From: Deinococcus radiophilus
Lineage (GTDB): Bacteria > Deinococcota > Deinococci > Deinococcales > Deinococcaceae
Assembly (NCBI RefSeq): GCF_020889625.1
Contig: NZ_CP086383.1
Span: forward strand, 1-25,952
DNA length: 25,952 nt
Direction: 5' to 3'
Position numbers and translations under genes: made by a program. The notes beneath the pieces were generated by a model. That model had not been told where the DNA came from, did no database searches, and worked only from the letters and a program-made list of their open reading frames with translations. Position 1 is the first letter of the stretch; each line of letters opens with the position of its first letter. Shown here one piece after another: positions 7,482-12,881 of this stretch.

Positions 7482-8607
7482 GGAGTACTCAACTCCATGA
7501 TTTTATAGGCTACCAACCTATATTCAGACCTCTGGAGCAAGTGCTCTGAGCATCGGATCTACAGCAAATGACTTGACTGATACAGATGTCAAATCGTCCT
7601 TCAGTGCTCGGCATATTTCTACGCCGCTTCATCCACAGACAACGCGGGCTTTCAACCCTCGTTTTACACCACCGTCAGCTTTCGGCTTAGACTTGGCGAC
7701 TTCTATCTCTCGCTAGTATCACTTCGTGTTAGCTTCAGACCGAATGGCTTTGCTAATGACAGTAACCTACCAGTAGCCACGATTTTTACTTGCCTACAAT
7801 TGCTGACTCTCCCGTTGGGTTCGTTTCTGCGCAGGTTGCCGCCTGATTTCGCGTCACTACACCCATCCTTCCCACGTTAGTTACAAACTACAATTTGTTT
7901 AGCTGCCGTCTCACACATCCGGACCAGCGCACGCCCAATGGCTATGCCTGTTTCCCAGTACCCTCTCGCTGAATTTCAGGGGGTAAATGTTGCCAAAACC
8001 TCCCTTACCCTCCGGCGTGCTTCCAACTTCGGTTCTAATGCTCAACTTCAGGAGCACCAACAGCAATCACTTTCCCACTGGCGACCTCTATACAGGCCTA
8101 CCGTTAACCGTTTGAGCTATCCAGCGCTCCACCCAGCAACTCCCCTGCACCCTTCGGCGCAGCTTCGTCATCACCCAGTGGTAGCGAGCGCATCCATCTC
8201 TGGCACACTCCTAAGGTTCCCCTGCGAGCATAAGCAGCACAGTTTCGCCTATAAGCAGATACGGCGTGGCAATCGTCCGACCCTTAATCCCGTTAGGGCA
8301 GGCCACCCGACGGTGAGGGGTTGCACCCCACTTCGCTTGTAACGTTTCCCAATGGTTTCCTCCGTCTCGAACAGTTTTTCCCGTTCTAAGTCGTCATCCT
8401 CCATCAGGCATATTTCCGTGTCGCCCATCATTTCATCTATCTGTTGTCATAAGTCACAGGTTGAGCGCTCGGCATTGAGTCGATGGAGGCGTGGCCGCCC
8501 CCGCGCTCATCCCAGCCGCGCCAGCCCGATTAAAGGCACGCAGCTAGAGCAGTGTGTGTCCTACCCGGCAAGGTAGGTTACACGTCGTCTGTGGACTACT
8601 GCACTGC
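7482..8607 (-). ncRNA. Large (~1.1 kb) highly structured non-coding RNA, class not identified
   Basis: No credible protein is encoded, yet helices are dense. On the minus strand: 8602-8607 pairs with 8549-8554 (GCAGTG/CACTGC) and encloses an 8556-8583 hairpin (CCTACC/GGTAGG); 8266-8270 pairs with 8302-8306, extended by 8262-8264/8307-8309, and encloses CCCT/AGGG; 8145-8151 pairs with 8156-8162; GGCGTA-GAAA-TATGCC lies at 7625-7610; TATAGG/CCTATA at 7504-7522; GGAGT/ACTCC at 7482-7496. Several stems need G-U pairs that become A-C mismatches on the plus strand, which fixes the transcribed strand, and GAAA/GNRA-type loops recur. A sigma-70-like promoter (8612-8640) places +1 at about 8605, at the base of the terminal stem. 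Size and complexity recall ornate large RNAs such as GOLLD, ROOL or OLE, but no match is claimed. No group II domain V was found. The 3' end is uncertain. Confidence 0.7.
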
Positions 8608-8611
8608 GGTT

Positions 8612-8640
8612 ATTCTATCCAGATTTTTCGCCCTAAGCAA
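8612..8640 (-). promoter_or_regulatory. Sigma-70-like promoter of the large RNA
   Basis: On the minus strand TTGCTT (8640-8635) is followed after 17 bp by TAGAAT (8617-8612), close to TTGACA/TATAAT with ideal spacing. Predicted +1 near 8605 coincides with the start of the terminal helix of the structured RNA. It lies in the AT-rich divergent region shared with the operon starting at 8756. Confidence 0.65.
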
Positions 8641-8755
8641 CATTCATTTATCTATAGTTACCCAAAAGCACTGTCTGAAAAGTTTTAAAAGCTATTTAAT
8701 GACCTTAAAATTACATAGGGTAATCATATCAAAAACTCCGTGATAGACTCACTTT

Positions 8756-9613
8756 ATGCTGTATACCACTAAAATAGACCTTTCGGTTGCTAAGCAAAAG
8801 AAACTGCACCGTTCAGGTCAAGCGCTGCTTTACGACATTGCCAAGCGCGTCCGCTCAGGCTATAGCTGGTGGTTGATTCAAGAGGTGGCCGTCAGCAAAG
8901 TGCTCCGCACTGTTGCTGTCTTAAGCACCAAATACGGTACCGAGAGAACCTCAGTGCAACGAGCTAAAGACAAGGCTAAGGATGAGACTGCAGCGGTCCT
9001 TTTCGTCTGGCCTGTACGCAATGACCCTGCTGGCTATACCACCAAATTTCGTGTCCTTCTTCTGGCCACCGAACACCTCGATGGTGAGATTATGTTCGAT
9101 GCCAGGAAGAAGCCGCTCAACGTAAATCTCTACAGCAACCGCAACGCTGTTTTCAAGCTCAGAGGTTCACTGAAGGACGCCAAAAAGCCCAAGCTCGGTT
9201 ATGAATGGGATTGGTCACTTACTGCCCAGTCGGAGCAGATTATGCGGGAGCGATTTATGGCCCAACATGCCAATCCAGCAGGGCTGCAAAAGCTTCTGGC
9301 TGCTTACAAATCTCTGCCTATGGTGAGTGGCTATCGCCGCCAACTTTTGGAAGCCCTTAAGGCCACGAAACCCGCCTGGAAAAAGTCCACGACGCCTGCC
9401 GTCTCCAGCTACAAACTGGAAGTCAAAAACGGGACAAAACCTGACCTCTTTAGCGCCAGATATATCCCCTACATTCGTGGATTTCCCAAGCTGTTTAACG
9501 ATCCTGCCGACACCTTCGAAACCTATTTGGCAGCCAATGATAAGCTGCAAAAAGAAGTGAGAAGGGTCCAGTTGGAGACGGTCAGAAGTCAGCATGGAGG
9601 AGCTGAGCTATGA
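8756..9613 (+). CDS. Unrecognised protein, first gene of a two-gene operon
   Basis: 285 residues, basic overall, with many Lys/Arg in the first 75 residues (AKQKKLHRSGQALLYDIAKR, ERTSVQRAKDKAKDE) and again in the C-terminal third. No membrane segment, signal peptide or catalytic motif is recognised. A core of short strands (AAVLFVWPVRN, KFRVLLLATEHLDGE) suggests an alpha/beta fold, and nucleic-acid binding is plausible from charge only. Start ATG 8756 lies 13 bp after TAGACT, a poor -10 candidate, and has no clear Shine-Dalgarno site. It overlaps the next gene by 4 bp (ATGA) and is divergent from the large RNA, sharing an AT-rich control region of about 120 bp. Confidence 0.7.
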   Translation: MLYTTKIDLSVAKQKKLHRSGQALLYDIAKRVRSGYSWWLIQEVAVSKVLRTVAVLSTKYGTERTSVQRAKDKAKDETAAVLFVWPVRNDPAGYTTKFRVLLLATEHLDGEIMFDARKKPLNVNLYSNRNAVFKLRGSLKDAKKPKLGYEWDWSLTAQSEQIMRERFMAQHANPAGLQKLLAAYKSLPMVSGYRRQLLEALKATKPAWKKSTTPAVSSYKLEVKNGTKPDLFSARYIPYIRGFPKLFNDPADTFETYLAANDKLQKEVRRVQLETVRSQHGGAEL

Positions 9614-10125
9614 AAACAAAACGGAAGGTCGCCGCTCGCATTTTTTCCTTTAGACAGGACACCCATCAAGAGGAACTCATTGTCACAAATAAGGCCGAGC
9701 TATTAGCGCAGGTCAAGCAGAGTAGTCACGGTAATCCACAGGCGCTCCAGCTGGCGAAACTAGCGTGGACTGATGAACGGAGTGACATCACGATAGGGAG
9801 CATGCGAATAGCGTGTATCGGCCAAATGATCCGAGAAACCTGGGTTTCTCCTTCGCGCCCTACTGAACCTAAGGCCGAGACTCAAACTATTGAAGGGGAA
9901 AAGGTAGGAACCGAGCTCCAGCCGAAGTCTCAGACCGAGGCAGAGCTGAGCAACGCCGAGGACCAACCTCAGTCCCAAGCTCAACCGAAGCCGTCGGTCG
10001 CGGCTCCAGCTGCCATTACCAATGAGATAGGCGATGAGCCTCTTATCCGCGCAGATGCCCAGCGCTCAACTCCCTGGCAAGGTACAGCTTCCGCAGAAGC
10101 GGCCAGCGACACCTCTAGCAGTTAA
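9610..10125 (+). CDS. Unrecognised protein with disordered Gln/Pro/Ala-rich tail
   Basis: 171 residues, translationally coupled to the upstream gene (ATGA overlap; GGAGG sits about 10 bp before its ATG, inside the upstream gene). Residues 1-75 look folded (basic start MKTKRKVAARIF, then SDITIGSMRIACIGQMIRE). Residues 80-171 are low-complexity and rich in Glu, Gln, Pro, Ser and Ala, so probably disordered. No family is recognised. A partner or accessory role for the 285-residue protein is inferred from coupling alone. Transcription likely ends at the hairpin 10150-10185. Confidence 0.65.
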   Translation: MKTKRKVAARIFSFRQDTHQEELIVTNKAELLAQVKQSSHGNPQALQLAKLAWTDERSDITIGSMRIACIGQMIRETWVSPSRPTEPKAETQTIEGEKVGTELQPKSQTEAELSNAEDQPQSQAQPKPSVAAPAAITNEIGDEPLIRADAQRSTPWQGTASAEAASDTSSS

Positions 10126-10149
10126 TCGCTGAACCAACCCGGAAGTGCC

Positions 10150-10185
10150 TTAGGCCCCTGTCAGCAAGTCTGACTAGGGGCCTAA
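10150..10185 (+). terminator. Hairpin terminator of the 8756-10125 operon
   Basis: TTAGGCCCCT (10150-10159) pairs perfectly with AGGGGCCTAA (10176-10185), and GTCA/TGAC extends the stem inside with one bulged T. It starts 24 bp after the stop codon. It is followed by AATCAC with no T run, so termination efficiency is uncertain. Confidence 0.7.
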
Positions 10186-10307
10186 ATCACAAACTGGTAA
10201 CAGAAGGTTGGCAGGCATCTAATCCAGTAGCGCAGTCTTTCCCGATAGCGAAGGTGCCAAAAAGGGTGCAGTGGATAAGCCATCGGGTCTGGATGGCTCT
10301 TCAAAAG

Positions 10308-11153
10308 ACGCCGTTTAGGGCCTAGCAAGATTGTGGGCGAGTACGGCTAAGACGACGCGGAGCTTAAGTGAACCCAGGGTTTTGGTTTGGGCAGAGCGGA
10401 TTTGAGCTTCCACAAGCGCAGAGAAGACTGTTTCAATACGTTTGCGGATTTTGGGATGGCGAGATTCTCGCCATCCCGTGTCATATCTGGTGTTCTTCTT
10501 GGGCGGATACACGTAGCCCAGACAGCAATACCCCTTATCGCCAATGATGGTTGGGCCTTCAAACTCTGGCCATCTGAGATTCAGCTCATAGCTGACCGTA
10601 ACGTCATGGAGGTTGGCAGGTCGGATGACGTACTGAACGATTTGTCCACCTGGTGTGACCCAGGCGTGCAGCTTATATCCGAAGAACTCGCCCTGAGTTC
10701 CAAATCCCCATTTCGCGCCTGGGAACTGACAAAGGTGCGTGCGTTTGGGACGGCAAATGGGGAGGGGCATTGAATCAACTACGACTTCAGTGCAGGGCTG
10801 AGCTGGGCTTGCAACATGCTCTAGGAGTGGCAACAGTTTGATGCCCCTGGTGTAGGCCTGAGTGTAGGAAGGAAGACCGGGACGGTCTTCCTTGAGGATG
10901 TTCCACCAGATGGAAGGAAATGGATGCTTGAAGACGAGACGGGAGAGCAGCAGAGCAACCAGCATGGCATCTGTGACCTTCTGGTGCGGGCAGATTTTCT
11001 GGTCGCTGAAATGCTTCTTAGCCCAGAAATAGAGGTGGCGAATGACGTGCCGACGTCCTAGACTATGGTGGAGACGATATTTAGCCATGTCGTCTCTATT
11101 TTTATGTGTCTGAGACGCACTTCACCAGGGGGCGGTCAGGCCCTAAACGGCGT
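10308..11153 (-). mobile_element. IS982-family insertion sequence, complete
   Basis: 846 bp bounded by perfect 16-bp inverted repeats, ACGCCGTTTAGGGCCT at 10308-10323 and its complement at 11138-11153. It is flanked by AAAAG on both sides (10303-10307, 11154-11158), a probable 5-bp target duplication, although this low-complexity match could be chance. It carries one intact transposase and sits between the 8756 operon and the replication region. Confidence 0.85.
10315..11088 (-). CDS. IS982-family transposase
   Basis: 257 residues, a little short for the family but without visible interruption. The catalytic core follows the IS982 pattern: VVVDSMPLPICRPKRTHLCQ with the first Asp, then FFGYKLHAWVTPGGQIV, IIGDKGY with the second Asp, and RKRIETVFSALVEAQ with the Glu, so the DDE triad is present. 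It spans nearly the whole element: its stop lies inside the left inverted repeat and the ATG at 11088 is 50 bp from the right repeat. The element therefore looks autonomous. Confidence 0.88.
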   Translation of the reverse strand: MAKYRLHHSLGRRHVIRHLYFWAKKHFSDQKICPHQKVTDAMLVALLLSRLVFKHPFPSIWWNILKEDRPGLPSYTQAYTRGIKLLPLLEHVASPAQPCTEVVVDSMPLPICRPKRTHLCQFPGAKWGFGTQGEFFGYKLHAWVTPGGQIVQYVIRPANLHDVTVSYELNLRWPEFEGPTIIGDKGYCCLGYVYPPKKNTRYDTGWRESRHPKIRKRIETVFSALVEAQIRSAQTKTLGSLKLRVVLAVLAHNLARP

Positions 11154-11385
11154 AAAAGGTGCAAGGCAAAACCCTGACGTAAATGCAGACTCGCCCTTCT
11201 AAACCCCTCAACCTATACAAACCAACCAGAACCTGTGCTATGTCGCAGAGCAAAATTCGTATACGCGGCAAACCGAAGATGGACCTACACCCATGAACCA
11301 GTGGCAAACCAACCAGACTCCCGGTCACCATGCAATTAGGTTGGCTGGAGTTGCGGTTCGCTATAGTGCTGAATAAGGAAAGCAC
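11154..11385. other. Replication control region upstream of rep, with 13-bp direct repeats
   Basis: No gene is seen. CAAACCAACCAGA occurs twice in direct orientation (11218-11230 and 11305-11317, 87 bp apart), and a related inverted GGTTGGCTGG lies at 11339-11348. These may be initiator-binding repeats. TTGGCT (11341-11346) and TATAGT (11362-11367), 15 bp apart, form a weak candidate rep promoter that would read over the antisense RNA region. Confidence 0.45.
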
Positions 11386-11412
11386 AAAAAAACGGAGTGC
11401 TCCAACACTCCG
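11386..11412 (-). terminator. Rho-independent terminator of the antisense RNA
   Basis: CGGAGTG (11393-11399) pairs with CACTCCG (11406-11412) around a 6-nt loop. On the minus strand the stem is followed directly by seven T residues (A run at 11386-11392). This orientation shows that a minus-strand transcript ends here; no minus-strand protein gene lies upstream to explain it. Confidence 0.85.
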
Positions 11413-11494
11413 CCTTCCTAAAAATTGAACCCCAATGAGCCACCCAGCTCGGAAAGGACATCTATATGTCCACTCTCTCGCTTAGAGAGGGGGT
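11386..11494 (-). ncRNA. Countertranscribed (antisense) RNA controlling rep, about 110 nt
   Basis: A minus-strand promoter with an extended -10 (TGGTATAAT, -10 hexamer at 11501-11506) predicts a start near 11494. A textbook terminator (11393-11412 followed on the minus strand by T7) predicts an end near 11386. In between are three compact hairpins: CTCTCT/AGAGAG (11473-11489), GGACAT/ATGTCC (11456-11471) and GAGC/GCTC (11437-11450). The RNA is complementary to the leader upstream of the replication gene that starts at 11606. Small plasmids of the ColE2 type use an RNA of this size and shape (RNA I) to block Rep translation; the same role is inferred here. Confidence 0.72.
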
Positions 11495-11500
11495 GAAGCT

Positions 11501-11506
11501 ATTATA
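11501..11506 (-). promoter_or_regulatory. -10 box of the antisense RNA promoter
   Basis: A consensus TATAAT on the minus strand preceded by TGG, forming an extended -10 element. The -35 position 17 bp upstream (ACTAAT) is poor, as is common for extended -10 promoters. The box lies in the loop of a GAAGCT/AGCTTC inverted repeat (11495-11500/11509-11514). Confidence 0.65.
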
Positions 11507-11605
11507 CCAGCTTCTCCCACAGAATTAGTTCCTGGCATACCAACTGTTCCGTCCGCTGTCCTGTGCAGGACGCTGAACCGTCATGACATTGCCTACACAC
11601 CAACC

Positions 11606-12613
11606 ATGAGCGACCACCGTCGACTACTGGTAGCGCACACTGCCAAAATCGTTGAATGCGGCAATAATAAAATGCTGACCACGACAGCTGCTCGCCACGT
11701 CGCACTACATGGTTTTTCGCACTACCGGACTGACACACCCCTTTGGATACCCGTACTTCCCGTCGACATGGATGGGAACGATCCCATAGACCTCATCATG
11801 GCGGGCGTAAGGATCCCGTATCCGACATGGGTTGTCTACAACAATGCAAACGGCCACGCTTGGGCCATGTATGCACTCATTGACCCGATTGTATGCAGCC
11901 CGAAATCTGCTCGCATCGAGCGATACGCTGCCCTCATCCGTGACGGGCTGTGCCTTGTGTTGGGCGGCGACCCCAACTACACCAACACCACCGCCCGCAC
12001 GCCCTGGCATGACGGCCATACCTACTACCCGGTGCTGCACCGCCGCTGGGAGCTGCGCGAGCTGGCCGCGCTGCTGCCTCTTGACAGCGTGGCTAGGCGC
12101 ACAGCCAGCCCCAGGAGGCCCCTCGACCCCACCGCAGGCCGCAACTCCGGACTATTTGCCCGGCTGGGTGACTGGGCACGACAGGAGGCCAGGGAGGGCC
12201 GTTATGGGCGACTGAGCTATGACCAACTGCACGCTGTGGCTGCTGGCCTCAATTCGACGCTTGGCGACCCGCTTCCCGCGGGCGAGGTCCGCAGTACCGC
12301 CCGCAGCGTTTGGCGCTGGATGCAGGCTGACTGGCAGGGCAACCGCACCGCCACCCCCAATGCAGGCAGTACCCGCAGCCAGATACGCAGCCACCACCGC
12401 GAGCAGCTGAACACGCAGCAGGCCCGCGAACGTATCCAAGCAGCACAAGCAAAGGGGGCGCAGACGCGCGGGGAGGCTACCCGTGAGGCCATCACCCAGG
12501 CAGTCGGTCAGCTTGTCGCCAGCGGCCAGCGTGTGACCCGCCAGGGCCTTCAGCAGCTTACCGGCATCTCTGAACGCACGTTGAGCCGACACACCGACAT
12601 CTGGAAGCGCTAA
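11606..12613 (+). CDS. Plasmid replication initiator, Replicase/PriCT type
   Basis: 335 residues. The N-terminal part (TPLWIPVLPVDMDG, YPTWVVYNNANGHAWAMYAL, then an aromatic region around WHDGHTYYPVLHRRWELREL) follows the Replicase domain of ColE2/pAL5000-like Rep proteins, which act as origin-specific primases. Residues ~165-245 (GLFARLGDWARQEAREGRYG...DPLPAGEVRSTARSVWRW) match a primase C-terminal PriCT-like helical domain. The C-terminus (VTRQGLQQLTGISERTLSRH) is a helix-turn-helix. No Shine-Dalgarno site precedes ATG 11606, consistent with translation that depends on mRNA structure and is repressed by the antisense RNA. The origin is expected close to the gene. Confidence 0.85.
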   Translation: MSDHRRLLVAHTAKIVECGNNKMLTTTAARHVALHGFSHYRTDTPLWIPVLPVDMDGNDPIDLIMAGVRIPYPTWVVYNNANGHAWAMYALIDPIVCSPKSARIERYAALIRDGLCLVLGGDPNYTNTTARTPWHDGHTYYPVLHRRWELRELAALLPLDSVARRTASPRRPLDPTAGRNSGLFARLGDWARQEAREGRYGRLSYDQLHAVAAGLNSTLGDPLPAGEVRSTARSVWRWMQADWQGNRTATPNAGSTRSQIRSHHREQLNTQQARERIQAAQAKGAQTRGEATREAITQAVGQLVASGQRVTRQGLQQLTGISERTLSRHTDIWKR

Positions 12614-12881
12614 AATTGTGAGATATACACTTTGTGCCATTCAGGGTGGTATCAGGTGAATACCGTGGTCCGGGAAGTACGGCAGCGCGAAGCGCTTCCG
12701 TTGCTTGCGCACCTTGCCTGGAGCTGTTGCGGTCAGTTCTGACTTTTAGGCCCGGATGCCGATCTGTCCCTGTGGAACCCCGCCGCGTGGCTGGTTGCTC
12801 AGCTAGGGCCACTGGAGGAATCCGCAGAGTCGCTGCCTTTGAGGAGTTTTCGTCCACTAAGGCCCGATAGAGTGGCTCTAC
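12614..12881. other. Intergenic region after rep, possible origin
   Basis: 268 bp without a convincing gene; a 78-codon GTG-type frame (12634-12870) lacks a ribosome site and family features. It contains a small hairpin AGCGC-GAA-GCGCT (12684-12696) and GTCAG-TT-CTGAC nearby. ColE2-type origins lie just downstream of rep, so this is the first place to look for oriV. The promoter of the restriction operon must also be here. Confidence 0.4.

Noticed and set aside
7600..7630. Group II intron domain V, suggested by a GAAA-capped hairpin
   Set aside because: The stem is 6 bp without the AGC triad, bulge and 34-nt architecture of domain V, and no reverse transcriptase is nearby.
7938..8431. Open frames of 60-134 codons on both strands inside the structured RNA region (7938-8342, 8249-8431, 8352-8576)
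   Set aside because: No ribosome sites, no protein-like composition, mutually overlapping, and interrupted by the hairpins that define the RNA.
12634..12870. 78-codon frame between rep and the restriction gene
   Set aside because: No ribosome site or recognisable family; the region fits an origin or promoter better.
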